From Clostridium algifaecis (GTDB taxonomy: Bacteria > Bacillota > Clostridia > Clostridiales > Clostridiaceae): 64,000 bases of DNA. Location: positions 457,598 through 521,597 of the forward strand of contig NZ_JAGGLM010000001.1 in the NCBI RefSeq assembly GCF_017874415.1, given 5' to 3'. Positions 45,984-55,270 of this stretch are shown one piece after another. The stretch's first letter is position 1. Each line of letters begins with the position of its first letter. Below the pieces are notes generated by a model. That model saw nothing but the letters and a program-made list of their open reading frames with translations. It searched no databases and was not told the DNA's origin. The position numbers were made by a program, and so were the translations under genes.

Positions 45984-46851
45984 TTTTGTTTAAAAAAGCA
46001 CATGAAGCAAGCATACCTGTTATAATAATGCCCATCATAGTTTCTATTACAACTATAATCCGAACCATGGTCGAATTTGGAAGTATATCACCATATCCCA
46101 GTGTAGTTATAGTAACAGCACTAAAATATATAAAATTCCATATTGAATATTTAAAGTTTCCATTTGATACTTTCTGCAGTACTATAGGACTTTCGTCTGG
46201 AAAACTAATTGAATTTGTCATTAATTTTTGAAAGAAAAAATTTAAAGGGTAAAAATAATATTTCTGTTTAAAGTAGTTTTTCTTTATTGTCTCATAATTG
46301 TTTACCCATAAATACCAGGTATCAACTTTATAAAAGTTATTCGAAAACTCTTTACCATATTCTGCTTGTATATCTTGCATATTATAATTATCATTTTTAA
46401 ATTTATAAAAGCACACCTTTATTTTACATGTATTAAATCTGCCATTTATTTTATCCTCGCCCATATTATATATACTCATATAGTTTATACCTTTATTTAT
46501 ATTTGTTGAATAGTAATAATTAGCCCAATTACTTCCCAAAGTTTTGTCAACTACAAAAATAGATTTATTGTTATTATTTAAAACATCCAATTTTAAAATT
46601 GGCCTTACATATTCATTAGAAACGATTAAATTTTTTATTGACATATTAATATCTCTATTATAAGCTTTTATATTCATTTCTTTTTTAAATGTGTTGATTT
46701 TTATATCCGTATCAATATCATTTTGAAATATAAAAAAATCCCCTCCCGAGTAATTTGATATATTCCAATATACAAACCCAAATATGACTAATACAAAAAT
46801 ATATATAAAAAAAAGCAAAAACATAAAATTTCGTTTTCCATACCACTTCAT
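45979..46851 (-). CDS. Two-helix potassium channel protein with a large extracytoplasmic insert
   Basis: 290-aa protein with an N-terminal membrane helix (about 11-32, FMLLFFIYIFVLVIFGFVYW), then roughly 200 mostly polar, aromatic residues, then a pore region with the K+ selectivity filter TLGYGD (in FSAVTITTLGYGDILPN) and a last helix (VRIIVVIETMMGIIITGMLA). In usual two-helix K+ channels only a few dozen residues lie between helix 1 and the pore. By charge, the insert would be outside the cell. No cytoplasmic RCK or cyclic-nucleotide domain is present, since the C-terminus ends right after helix 2. What the insert senses is unknown. Confidence 0.8.
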   Translation of the reverse strand: MKWYGKRNFMFLLFFIYIFVLVIFGFVYWNISNYSGGDFFIFQNDIDTDIKINTFKKEMNIKAYNRDINMSIKNLIVSNEYVRPILKLDVLNNNNKSIFVVDKTLGSNWANYYYSTNINKGINYMSIYNMGEDKINGRFNTCKIKVCFYKFKNDNYNMQDIQAEYGKEFSNNFYKVDTWYLWVNNYETIKKNYFKQKYYFYPLNFFFQKLMTNSISFPDESPIVLQKVSNGNFKYSIWNFIYFSAVTITTLGYGDILPNSTMVRIIVVIETMMGIIITGMLASCAFLNKK

Positions 46852-46933
46852 ATATACCTCAAATTATATAGTTATTTCTATATAATGATTGTATTCTTAT
46901 ATACTCAATAGTATTCTTAAATTCAATTTTTTG

Positions 46934-47179
46934 TTAGAGTTCTCCCATTATTTTTTTTGCTATATAATCAGAATCTATATTGCTATCCACTTCAATATTT
47001 ATAACCTGACTTTTGCCTGAAGCTTTACCTGTCATATACAAAATTTCACCTGAATTATCATCTATTTTTCTAACAACAACTGCCGTATCACCTTTTAATA
47101 CTTTAACCTTATTGCCATTTTGCAATGGCAATAAGAAATCTTCTTCAAATTTAATTTCCTGTCCAATTTTATATTTCAT
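46934..47179 (-). CDS. Hypothetical 81-aa protein
   Basis: Soluble 81-residue protein, family not recognised. It has alternating hydrophobic and charged strands (KVKVLKGDTAVVVRKIDD, GEILYMTGKASGKSQVINIEV) resembling a small SH3-like beta barrel, and a helical end DSDYIAKKIMGEL. A ribosome site GGGGGAATAAT precedes the ATG. It lies between cysS and the potassium-channel gene on the same strand, with gaps of about 75 bp and 82 bp; no functional link is apparent. Confidence 0.7.
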   Translation of the reverse strand: MKYKIGQEIKFEEDFLLPLQNGNKVKVLKGDTAVVVRKIDDNSGEILYMTGKASGKSQVINIEVDSNIDSDYIAKKIMGEL

Positions 47180-47223
47180 TATTATTCCCCCTGTTTACGC
47201 AGCATAATTTACATACAAAACTG

Positions 47224-48648
47224 CTATTTTATTTTCCATGTGGTATTGCCTTTTGAATCTATTAATTCTATTCCCATAGAATTAAGTTTATTTCTTATTT
47301 CATCAGCCTTATCCCAATTTTTATTTAACCTTGCCTCATTTCTTTCCTGAATAAATTTATTTATCTTATTATAGTCTTTATAGCCTTTGGAATTTTCATA
47401 ATTATTTTTTGAATCTATAAGATCAAGAGATAATACACTATCAAAGCTTTCTATTAAATTTTTCTTTTCTATATTTGAAAGTTTATCTGTTTTTATTACT
47501 TCCTGAAGAACCGTAAGAGCATTCGGCATATTTAAATCGTCTCCAATTTGATTTGCAAACTTTTCCTTATAATATGACATAACTTTTTCGTCAATCTCAC
47601 TCTTATCCGTATCTTTGATTTGCAAAATTATATTTGCTATTTTGTCTTTAAGTTTTTTATAAGAAATCTCCGCATCCTTCAATGCATTAAAACTAAATAA
47701 AAGCTGCTTTCTATATCTGGATTGAAGACAAAAATACCTATAATCAAGCGGAGAAAAGCCATGCTTTTCAATGCTGTCTACAGTTAAGAAATCTCCATTT
47801 GATTTAGACATCTTTCCTCCGTCAAGTACTAAAAATTCTCCATGCATCCAATAATTGACCCACTTATGTCCAAGTGCTCCTTCTGACTGTGCTATTTCAT
47901 TTGTATGATGAACTGGAATATGATCTACCCCTCCGCAGTGTATATCTATATTATCGCCCAAATATTTTATTGACATGGAGGAACATTCTATATGCCACCC
48001 AGGAAATCCTCTTCCCCATGGCGAATCCCACTGCATTATCTGGTTCTTAAATTTTGATTTAGTAAACCACAGTACAAAATCAAGCGGATTTTTCTTATTT
48101 TTATCTACTTGAACTCTACTTCCAGCCTCAAGCTCTTCCATGCTTAAATTGGCTAACTTATTATAGTTATTAAATTTGTCAATAGAATAATATACATTTC
48201 CATCAGATATATAAGTATATCCTTTTTTTTCTAAAATCTTTATCATATTAATCATGTCGTTAATATGGTCCGTAGCCCTGCATACTACATCAGGTCTTTT
48301 TATATTAAGTTTTCTGCAGTCCTCAAAAAAAGCATCTTCATAAAATTTTGCAATTTCCCATACTGTTTTATTTTCTCGCTTTGCTCCAAGTCCCATTTTG
48401 TCTTCTCCAGTATCGGCATCTGATTCAAGATGACCTACATCTGTTATATTCATAACATGTTTAACATTGTAGCCAAAATAATCAAGTGATTTTTTAAGAA
48501 CATCTTCAAATATATATGTTCTTAAATTACCTATATGTGCATAATTATAAACTGTAGGACCGCAAGTATACATCCCAACTCTTCCTTTTTTTACAGGAAT
48601 AAATTTTTCTTTATTTCTCGACATAGTGTTGTAAATATAAAAATCCAT
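47224..48648 (-). CDS. cysS: Cysteinyl-tRNA synthetase
   Basis: 474-aa class Ia cysteinyl-tRNA synthetase. The HIGH-type signature is NYAHIGNLR; zinc/cysteine-binding CGPTVYNYAH begins near the N-terminus; other zinc ligands are in HIECSSM and HCGGVDHIPVHHTNE. The KMSKS motif is KMSKSNG. Length is normal. The ATG at 48648 is preferred (AAGGGGAG upstream); an earlier ATG ten codons upstream would put the ribosome site in the coding part. No T-box leader is seen, as only about 80 bp separate it from the next gene. Confidence 0.96.
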   Translation of the reverse strand: MDFYIYNTMSRNKEKFIPVKKGRVGMYTCGPTVYNYAHIGNLRTYIFEDVLKKSLDYFGYNVKHVMNITDVGHLESDADTGEDKMGLGAKRENKTVWEIAKFYEDAFFEDCRKLNIKRPDVVCRATDHINDMINMIKILEKKGYTYISDGNVYYSIDKFNNYNKLANLSMEELEAGSRVQVDKNKKNPLDFVLWFTKSKFKNQIMQWDSPWGRGFPGWHIECSSMSIKYLGDNIDIHCGGVDHIPVHHTNEIAQSEGALGHKWVNYWMHGEFLVLDGGKMSKSNGDFLTVDSIEKHGFSPLDYRYFCLQSRYRKQLLFSFNALKDAEISYKKLKDKIANIILQIKDTDKSEIDEKVMSYYKEKFANQIGDDLNMPNALTVLQEVIKTDKLSNIEKKNLIESFDSVLSLDLIDSKNNYENSKGYKDYNKINKFIQERNEARLNKNWDKADEIRNKLNSMGIELIDSKGNTTWKIK

Positions 48649-48730
48649 ATTATCTGCTCCCCTTATTCTAAACACCATATAAATTTCATCTATTATATAA
48701 CATTACCATAATAATAAAATAATTCAATTA

Positions 48731-49648
48731 TTATATGCAATAATCTCTCACATATTTATCAAAATCCCAAAATTTCAAAAACTTTTCCGCACTCTCATAA
48801 CCGGAATTGAAGAGCTGCATTCTCATCTCACGGGATATATTGAATTCCGTGGTTTTTACTCCTAAAGTTGGAATAAAAACAGTTCTGACCGCATCTTTAT
48901 CTTTTACATATATCTCTTCATTTTTGTCCATCATAGTTCCAACTATATCAAATATATAAGATATAAAATCCATTCTTTTGGATGCTTTATATTCTTTACT
49001 GACATCCACCAATTTAAATCCAATAGTTGGTCTTATAGGTGTATTTTTAGTATCAAATATCCATATAGGAAAATTACTAAGTATTCCTCCATCAACTACA
49101 TAGCTGCAATCATTATCATGATAAAATTTCACCGGTTTAAAATAAAGAGGTATGCTAAGGCTCATTCTCACAGCCTTTGATATTTCAAAATTCATTGGAT
49201 CTATATCATATTTATTTAAATCATCAGGTAATATCATAATATCTTTTTCAGTAACATTCGATGCAACTATTTTCAGTCTAGATACCCCATCTTTACTTAT
49301 ATCAGAAAACCTATTCTGGCATTTTTTTAAAATTAAGCTTCTTATATAATTTTCTACATTATCTCCAGAATATATACCTTTATCCTTAAATAAGTTTATT
49401 GATTTTTTTAATATATTCATATCATATATTCTTTTCTTTTTAAAAAACATATCACAATCCAATTCCATCATTATTGATTTTAATTCTTCTCCGCTATATC
49501 CAACTGCAAGAAGGGATGCTATAATTGCACCTGCCGATGTACCTGCAAGTCTATTAAATTCGTATCCATGATCCTGAAAACAGCATATCGCTCCAATAAG
49601 ACCTATCCCCTTTACTCCACCACCATCGAACACCACATCTATCTTCAT
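48731..49648 (-). CDS. Patatin-like phospholipase
   Basis: 305-aa patatin-fold lipid acyl hydrolase. Oxyanion-hole motif DGGGVKGIG (8-16), nucleophile Ser38 in GTSAGAI, and catalytic Asp in VVDGGILSNFP (DGG motif). There is no membrane helix, so it is likely cytoplasmic, with lipid substrate unknown. GAGGTG lies before the ATG. It is followed on the same strand by cysS after about 80 bp. Confidence 0.92.
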   Translation of the reverse strand: MKIDVVFDGGGVKGIGLIGAICCFQDHGYEFNRLAGTSAGAIIASLLAVGYSGEELKSIMMELDCDMFFKKKRIYDMNILKKSINLFKDKGIYSGDNVENYIRSLILKKCQNRFSDISKDGVSRLKIVASNVTEKDIMILPDDLNKYDIDPMNFEISKAVRMSLSIPLYFKPVKFYHDNDCSYVVDGGILSNFPIWIFDTKNTPIRPTIGFKLVDVSKEYKASKRMDFISYIFDIVGTMMDKNEEIYVKDKDAVRTVFIPTLGVKTTEFNISREMRMQLFNSGYESAEKFLKFWDFDKYVRDYCI

Positions 49649-49818
49649 CTATACATCACCTCAATATTATAAATATGTAGATAAAAATAGACGGCTACTT
49701 CCAAAACAAATTTTCATGAAATTATATACATATAAATAATTTAATGAATAATTTTCATTTAAAATACAAAAGATACTTTTGTAAGTAATTATATTTTTAT
49801 AAGAAATGGGGCGTTTTT

Positions 49819-50148
49819 ATGAGAATTGAAGCTTATTACAACGGTCTAAAAAGTGCCAATTATGCAGTTGAAACATTGAAAAATCAGGGTTTTAATAATT
49901 CTGCTGTAGACTTAAATGACAACTATATAGATTTTGACAATTATAAATATAATTTTTCAGATGCAATAATAAATTCGGGAGGATTTTCAAATAACTCATA
50001 CAAGTCTAATACAATTAGCAGCGGAGGTTTTCAAGATATTCCTAATTCCAGCTACAAGGTAGTAATAAATTCCAATTTAACTAACGATATGGCTAAATTA
50101 AAACAACTTATATTAGAAACAGGCGGTAAATTAAAAACAAAAATTTAA
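49819..50148 (+). CDS. Hypothetical 109-aa protein
   Basis: Soluble, Asn-, Ser- and Gly-rich protein. The start RIEAYYNGLKSANYAVETLKNQGF resembles the opening beta-alpha unit of small general-stress ferredoxin-like proteins (YflT/GSP17M-like type), but the rest differs: an Asn/Asp/Tyr-rich middle (DLNDNYIDFDNYKYN), two related INSGGF/ISSGGF segments, and a closing helix NDMAKLKQLILETGGKL. No family was identified with confidence. It lies divergently from the patatin gene with a GGGGCG ribosome-like site and has its own terminator. Confidence 0.65.
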   Translation: MRIEAYYNGLKSANYAVETLKNQGFNNSAVDLNDNYIDFDNYKYNFSDAIINSGGFSNNSYKSNTISSGGFQDIPNSSYKVVINSNLTNDMAKLKQLILETGGKLKTKI

Positions 50149-50167
50149 AAATTTTTTAATATAAAAA

Positions 50168-50208
50168 AAATAATATGGATAATTTTAGATATTTTATCCA
50201 TATTATTT
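50168..50208. terminator. Terminator between the 109-aa gene and glucokinase
   Basis: Perfect 15-bp stem AAATAATATGGATAA / TTATCCATATTATTT, 11-base loop, A-run on the left. Bidirectional between convergent genes. Confidence 0.85.
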
Positions 50209-50220
50209 CCAAAATTTATA

Positions 50221-51177
50221 TTATTTAAAATCTTTACTTTCCATAATTGCTAATGCAACTGCACCTATAACCCCGGCATCTGTTCCTAGTTTTGCGTGAA
50301 CAATTTTCGTATTTTCATATAATAATTTAAAACTTCTATTTGAAGCTACTTCATTAACTTTATCAAAAACAATACTGCCTGCATTTGAAACTCCTCCGCC
50401 TATTACTATAACTTCAGGATCAAAAGTATTAATTATATTTGCAACAAGTATACCAAGATAAGTTAAAGCCCTGTCTATTATATTCTTAGATATTTTATCA
50501 TCATTTTCAGCTTCCTTAAAAACTTCCCTTGCAGTTATTTTATCATATTTAGTTAGGCTTGTATTATCTCCTCTTTTAACAGCTTCTACTGCATCTCTTT
50601 GTATTGCAGTACCTGAAGCCAATGTTTCTGCACAGCCATAATTGCCACAATTGCATTTTGGTCCATCTTCTTCTAAAGTAGTATGTCCTATTTCTAAAGC
50701 ATTGCTGGTATGTCCCCTGTATATTTTTCCATTCAATATTGCACCGCCGCCTATTCCAGTAGACACTGTTATAAAGACCATATTAGTTGTACCCTTCCCT
50801 GCACCAAACTTGTATTCACCTATGGCCGCTACATTTGCATCATTATCAAGATATACAGGCAATTTAAATTTTTTACTTATAGGCTTAACTATATTAAAAT
50901 TCTTGAATGGGAGATTTGGAGTAGTTACAATCACACCTTTTTCTGAATCCAAAGGTCCTGGTGATCCTATTCCTATACACAATATATCTTTGTACATAAG
51001 CTTAGAACTTTTAATTATATTATCTATAAGAGAATTTATTCTTTCAATTATTGCCTGTTCTCCTTCAAATGCCTTGGTAGGTACAGTATACTTATAAATT
51101 ATATTTCCATTTAAGTCAGAAGCTGCCCCGCTGATTTTAGTGCCTCCCAAATCAATTCCAATAACATATTTTGTCAT
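50221..51177 (-). CDS. glcK: ROK family glucokinase
   Basis: 318-aa ROK-type kinase phosphorylating glucose with ATP. Phosphate motif IDLGGTKISGAASD; ROK signature around GNAL.. GHTTLEEDGPKCNCGNYGC, where His and three of the four cysteines are the zinc site; catalytic Asp in YLDNDANVAAIGE. The ending GTDAGVIGAVALA is typical of glcK. Length fits. It is monocistronic, with a terminator on each side. Confidence 0.93.
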   Translation of the reverse strand: MTKYVIGIDLGGTKISGAASDLNGNIIYKYTVPTKAFEGEQAIIERINSLIDNIIKSSKLMYKDILCIGIGSPGPLDSEKGVIVTTPNLPFKNFNIVKPISKKFKLPVYLDNDANVAAIGEYKFGAGKGTTNMVFITVSTGIGGGAILNGKIYRGHTSNALEIGHTTLEEDGPKCNCGNYGCAETLASGTAIQRDAVEAVKRGDNTSLTKYDKITAREVFKEAENDDKISKNIIDRALTYLGILVANIINTFDPEVIVIGGGVSNAGSIVFDKVNEVASNRSFKLLYENTKIVHAKLGTDAGVIGAVALAIMESKDFK

Positions 51178-51240
51178 ATTGCTACCTTCCTCTCAATAAA
51201 TTAAAAATTTATAATTTATATCATCATAATAGCATATAAA

Positions 51241-51289
51241 AATATATAGTGCCTAACTAAATTAATAATTTAGCTAAACACTATATATT
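51241..51289 (-). terminator. Terminator after the symporter gene
   Basis: AATATATAGTG / CACTATATATT outer stem plus an inner CTAAATT / AATTTAG stem, loops AT-rich. On the minus strand it follows the symporter gene and is itself followed by a T-run. Confidence 0.7.
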
Positions 51290-51308
51290 TTATTTATTAT
51301 ATGAACTT

Positions 51309-52613
51309 TTAAACAGCTTCTTTTTCAGCATCTAAATTTTCATTGTTTTTTTTTGCAATTGATTTTAAGTATTCTTTTCCTTTTTCGTTGTCATATTTTC
51401 CTTCCCACTTGGAAACAACTATAACAGCTAATGAATTCCCAACTACATTTACAACAGTTCTTGCCATATCTAAAATACGATCTATTCCTGCTATAAAAGC
51501 AAGTCCTTCTATTGGAATTCCAACTGTACCAAGTGTTGCTAATAGTACTACAAAAGATGCTCCAGGCACCCCTGCTATTCCTTTAGATGTAATCATAAGA
51601 ACTATTACAAGATTTATTTGTGCAAAAATCGATAGGTGTATACCATACATCTGTGCAATGAATATAGATGCAATAGCTTCATATAATGTAGATCCATCTA
51701 AATTAAAAGTATATCCTGTTGGTACTACAAAAGAAGATATAGCAGCTGGTGAACCATACTTTTCCATTTTCTCCATGATCTTTGGAAGAACAGTTTCAGA
51801 ACTTGATGTACTATAAGCTAATATAAGCTCTGATTTTAGTATTCTAATTATGTTAAAAACACTATTCCCAACTAATTTTGCTACTATCCCCATAACTACA
51901 ATAACAAAGAATATCATAGATCCATATACAGTTACCGCCAACTTTCCAAGAGGAATTAATGATGACAGTCCAAATTTCGATACAGTTACTCCTATTAAAG
52001 CAAAAACTCCAATAGGGGCAGTTTTCATTACCTGATTAGTTACCCAAAACATTGCTTCTGCTGCACCTTCTGCAAATTTTAATACTGGCTTACCTTTTTC
52101 GCCAACAGCTGCAACTCCAAGTCCGAACATAACTGAAAAGAATATAATAGGAAGCATATTTCCTGTTGATACTGAATTAAAGAAATTATCCGGAACTATG
52201 TTTACAATAGTATCTGCAAAACCATGATGTGATACACCTTTTGCAGTATTAACATAGCTGCTTATATTAGTTTTAGAAAGTCCACTCATATCTATTCCTG
52301 TACCAGGATGAAATATATTCGCTACAGCTAATCCAAGCACTATTGCAATTGCACTCATTATTTCAAAATATATTAATGTCTTTAGTCCAATTTTTCCAAG
52401 TTGTTTCATATCACCTACACCAGCTACAGCAACTACTAGACATGAAATAATTATAGGAATTACTATCATCTTTATAAGTCTTAAAAATATGTCTCCAAAA
52501 GGTTGAAGATATGTTACTATTTTAGGATTTCCATAAAATACTGCACCTACTATAACTCCAAGTATTAGACCTACTACAATTTGAGCAGCTAGTCCGATCT
52601 TAATTTTTTTCAT
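51309..52613 (-). CDS. Dicarboxylate/amino acid:cation symporter (DAACS family, GltP-like)
   Basis: 434-aa sodium or proton symporter for glutamate, aspartate or C4-dicarboxylates. About eight helices and two hairpins; the serine-rich hairpin AYSTSSSETVLPKIMEK, the NLDGSTLYEA motif (helix 7) and GIAGVPGASFVVLLA (hairpin 2) are all typical. The C-terminal AGIDRILDMARTVVNVVGN holds the substrate Asp and Arg. The ATG at 52613 is preferred with GAAGGGA upstream; an earlier ATG 21 codons before lacks support. It is divergent from the GlnK/GlnL-like pair, which probably controls it. Confidence 0.93.
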   Translation of the reverse strand: MKKIKIGLAAQIVVGLILGVIVGAVFYGNPKIVTYLQPFGDIFLRLIKMIVIPIIISCLVVAVAGVGDMKQLGKIGLKTLIYFEIMSAIAIVLGLAVANIFHPGTGIDMSGLSKTNISSYVNTAKGVSHHGFADTIVNIVPDNFFNSVSTGNMLPIIFFSVMFGLGVAAVGEKGKPVLKFAEGAAEAMFWVTNQVMKTAPIGVFALIGVTVSKFGLSSLIPLGKLAVTVYGSMIFFVIVVMGIVAKLVGNSVFNIIRILKSELILAYSTSSSETVLPKIMEKMEKYGSPAAISSFVVPTGYTFNLDGSTLYEAIASIFIAQMYGIHLSIFAQINLVIVLMITSKGIAGVPGASFVVLLATLGTVGIPIEGLAFIAGIDRILDMARTVVNVVGNSLAVIVVSKWEGKYDNEKGKEYLKSIAKKNNENLDAEKEAV

Positions 52614-52997
52614 ATTTTTACTTCCCTTCTTTATAAAAATTCTAAAATTATATTTATATTGAAATACTTTAATCAATCTGTTTCAATATAGTGATTTTTT
52701 ATTTTTTATTTTTTATTTTTATTTACAAGTTTTTTCATATAATCTTTCAAATAATATAATTAATAAACTAATATTTATTATTATAATTATAAAATTACAT
52801 AAAACTATAAAATACTACTATAAAATATAAATATTAATTTTAAAAAACTTTTTCAGAGAATATATGATTGATTTAAAATCTTTTTTCTGAAAATATATAA
52901 TTTTGCTAATTATTTTAAAGCGGAATTAAATCAATTAATTGTATCTTATATGATATAATTTTTATATACATAATATATTTTAGGGAGTGTGTACATT
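52614..52997. other. 384-bp divergent control region
   Basis: No gene. The stretch is about 85% A+T and holds two CodY-like boxes near its right end plus the promoters of the symporter and the two-component genes; these were not resolved to single -10/-35 sets because of the AT richness. Confidence 0.5.
52848..52895. promoter_or_regulatory. Two CodY-like boxes, 33 bp apart
   Basis: Positions 52848-52862 and 52881-52895 match the CodY consensus AATTTTCWGAAAATT at 11 and 12 of 15 positions (second box core TTTTCTGAAAAT). They are also direct repeats of each other (15 of 17), three helical turns apart. CodY represses nitrogen and amino-acid uptake genes when GTP and branched-chain amino acids are high. 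A GlnL-type regulator site is the alternative. Confidence 0.5.
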
Positions 52998-54296
52998 TTG
53001 GATAAAAATGAAACTAAAAATGATATATTTATACTACTAATAATTATAATATCCGTACCTTTAACTGGGGAATTAAAATTTTATCCATTTCACGATACTT
53101 TTCGTGTAAGTTTTAGTACTACAATATTTCTGTTTTCAATGCTCTGGATAAAGAAAATTCCAATTATAATATGTGGAATATCAGCAGGACTTTCCGTAGT
53201 ATTTTTTCGTATTATGGCAGCTTTTATGCTTCAAAACAATTTTGACTTTTATAATAATTTTTTGTTAAATACTCCTGCATTTTTTTATTACCTGACGTTT
53301 TCTTTTATATTTTATATAACAAAAATAAATAGTTTTCAAAATCGTCCTATATTGATAGGATTCTTTGCAGTGATAAGCGACATTTGTTCATGTACTTTAG
53401 AAATATTCATAAGACATTTCTTACTCAAGGACAGCATATTAATATCCACTTTAGGACTGATTTCTATAATAGCTATAATAAGAAGTTTTTTTGTTCTTGG
53501 TTTCTTCAATATAATAAAATTAAATGAAGTACGTGAAAAAAATAAACAGCAGTCAGAACAAAATAAATATATGTTATTTTTAATTTCTAATTTATATGAA
53601 GAAACTTTTGAGCTCAAAAAGTCTATAACATATGCTGAAGATGTAACTACAAAATGTTATAATCTATATAAAAAGCTTCAAGATTGTACTATAGATTCCA
53701 TTGACTTTAAAAATTTTTCAGAAAAATTATTGGGTATAGCTGGAGAAATACATGAAATTAAAAAAGACAACCTGAGAATTTATTCCGGCCTTTCTAAAAT
53801 GATGTCATCTGAAAACTATGAAGATTATATGTACGCTGATTACATAGTAAATATAGCTATTGATGTAAATAAAAAATATGCCTTACTTCTAAAAAAGGAT
53901 ATAGAATTTAAAAGTCAAGTTGATACTTCACTCCCTAAATTTCATGTTTATACTTTATTATCAGTTATAAACAATCTTGTTTCAAATTCTTTGGAGGCTA
54001 TAAAAAGTACAGGTATCATAAAAATATTCTTTAAAAAAATTGATGTAAACTATATTGAAATTGATGTTCATGACACCGGTCCAGGCATACCTAAAAAAAA
54101 GATAGACATTATATTCAAACCTGGATATACTACAAAATATGATAAATCAGGAAAACCGTCAAATGGTATGGGACTTCCTTATATTAAAAAGCTTATACTT
54201 GGTTTAAATGGCACTATTTCAGTTAATTTTAATAATTCAAATGAAACAGTATTTAAGATAAAACTTCCTATTACTTCAATTATAAAGAAAGGATGA
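52998..54296 (+). CDS. Sensor histidine kinase, GlnK (YcbA)-like
   Basis: 432-aa kinase. The N-terminal about 200 residues form six membrane helices, like the sensor part of B. subtilis GlnK (YcbA). The dimer/His region is unlike the standard box, and the ATPase is of the GHKL type: NNLVSNSLEAIKSTG (N box), HDTGPGIPKKK (G1) and SNGMGLPYIKKLILGLNG (G2). TTG at 52998 was preferred, since AGGGAG lies 10 nt upstream and a GTG at 52989 is too close to it. The partner regulator starts 4 bp after its stop. Confidence 0.85.
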   Translation: MDKNETKNDIFILLIIIISVPLTGELKFYPFHDTFRVSFSTTIFLFSMLWIKKIPIIICGISAGLSVVFFRIMAAFMLQNNFDFYNNFLLNTPAFFYYLTFSFIFYITKINSFQNRPILIGFFAVISDICSCTLEIFIRHFLLKDSILISTLGLISIIAIIRSFFVLGFFNIIKLNEVREKNKQQSEQNKYMLFLISNLYEETFELKKSITYAEDVTTKCYNLYKKLQDCTIDSIDFKNFSEKLLGIAGEIHEIKKDNLRIYSGLSKMMSSENYEDYMYADYIVNIAIDVNKKYALLLKKDIEFKSQVDTSLPKFHVYTLLSVINNLVSNSLEAIKSTGIIKIFFKKIDVNYIEIDVHDTGPGIPKKKIDIIFKPGYTTKYDKSGKPSNGMGLPYIKKLILGLNGTISVNFNNSNETVFKIKLPITSIIKKG

Positions 54297-54300
54297 TAAA

Positions 54301-55212
54301 ATGAATTTTTTTATTATAGATGATGATGAAGTTGTGAGATCCATGTTATGCGATATAATAGAAGACTATGATTTAGGAAATGTGGTAGGTGAATTGGATA
54401 ATGGCAGCACTATAGATAGTACTGAACTCAATATGAAAAATGTAAATATACTTTTAATTGATCTTTTAATGCCTAACAAAGATGGTCTTACCATAGTTAA
54501 AGATTTAAAAGATACATTTAGTGGAAAATTTATAATGATATCGCAATTAGAAGACAAAAATACTATAGGAAAAGCCTATTCAATCGGAATACAATATTAT
54601 ATTACAAAACCTATAAATAGATTGGAAGTAGTTGGAATTATACATAAAGTAATTGAACAAATAAAATTAGAAAAATCTATAGATAAAATTCAGGATGCTC
54701 TGGACTTTTTGAAATTAAATGATATGCATAAAAATAAAGTTTCGAATAAAAACATATTGACCTCCAGCGAATTTCTCTTAAACGAATTGGGCATACCCGG
54801 TGAAAGCGGAAGCAAAGATTTATTATCTATTATGAAATACCTATATGATAATGAGAATAAATTTTCAGATTACGATAATTTTCCCCAGCTCAAAGATTTA
54901 TTTATAGATATTGCAAAAGAAAAGCTAGGTGAAAACACACCTTCATATAATTTGACAAAGGAAGTTAAGGCCTCGGAACAAAGAATCAGAAGGACAATAA
55001 TGCAAGCTCTAAATCATGTTGCTTCCATAGGTCTTACAGATTATTCTAATCCTAAATTTGAGGAATATTCCTCTGAGTTTTTTGAATTTGAAGAAGTTAG
55101 AAAAAAAATGATTGAACTTGAAAAAGGACCTGAATTCTTAAAAAGTCCAGTTCATATAAATACAAAACGATTTATAAAAATATTTTATTCAAAGGCAAAA
55201 AAAATACTATAA
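54301..55212 (+). CDS. Response regulator, GlnL (YcbB)-like
   Basis: 303-aa regulator. Receiver domain (1-120): DDDEVV acidic pair, phospho-Asp in ILLIDLLMPNKDG, Lys in YYITKPINRLE. The C-terminal YcbB-type DNA-binding domain (150-303) shows LGIPGESGSKDLLSIMKYL and EVKASEQRIRRTIMQALNHV. In B. subtilis GlnL responds to glutamine and switches on glutamine uptake and glutaminase; here the neighbour is a DAACS symporter. A terminator follows directly. Confidence 0.88.
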   Translation: MNFFIIDDDEVVRSMLCDIIEDYDLGNVVGELDNGSTIDSTELNMKNVNILLIDLLMPNKDGLTIVKDLKDTFSGKFIMISQLEDKNTIGKAYSIGIQYYITKPINRLEVVGIIHKVIEQIKLEKSIDKIQDALDFLKLNDMHKNKVSNKNILTSSEFLLNELGIPGESGSKDLLSIMKYLYDNENKFSDYDNFPQLKDLFIDIAKEKLGENTPSYNLTKEVKASEQRIRRTIMQALNHVASIGLTDYSNPKFEEYSSEFFEFEEVRKKMIELEKGPEFLKSPVHINTKRFIKIFYSKAKKIL

Positions 55213-55224
55213 ATAATATATTTG

Positions 55225-55258
55225 AAAAGAGTCACCCATTTTATTGTGACTCTTTTTT
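55225..55258. terminator. Terminator after GlnL-like gene (bidirectional)
   Basis: Perfect 11-bp stem AAAAGAGTCAC / GTGACTCTTTT, 10-base loop, then TT. Also ends the infC gene coming from the other side. Confidence 0.9.
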
Positions 55259-55270
55259 AGCACATTAATA

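Noticed and set aside
47180..48730. T-box leader for cysS
   Set aside because: The space ahead of cysS is only about 80 bp and shows no T-box motif or terminator.
49819..50148. Assignment of the 109-aa protein to the YflT/general stress family
   Set aside because: Only the first about 25 residues resemble that family; the rest does not, so it is left as hypothetical.
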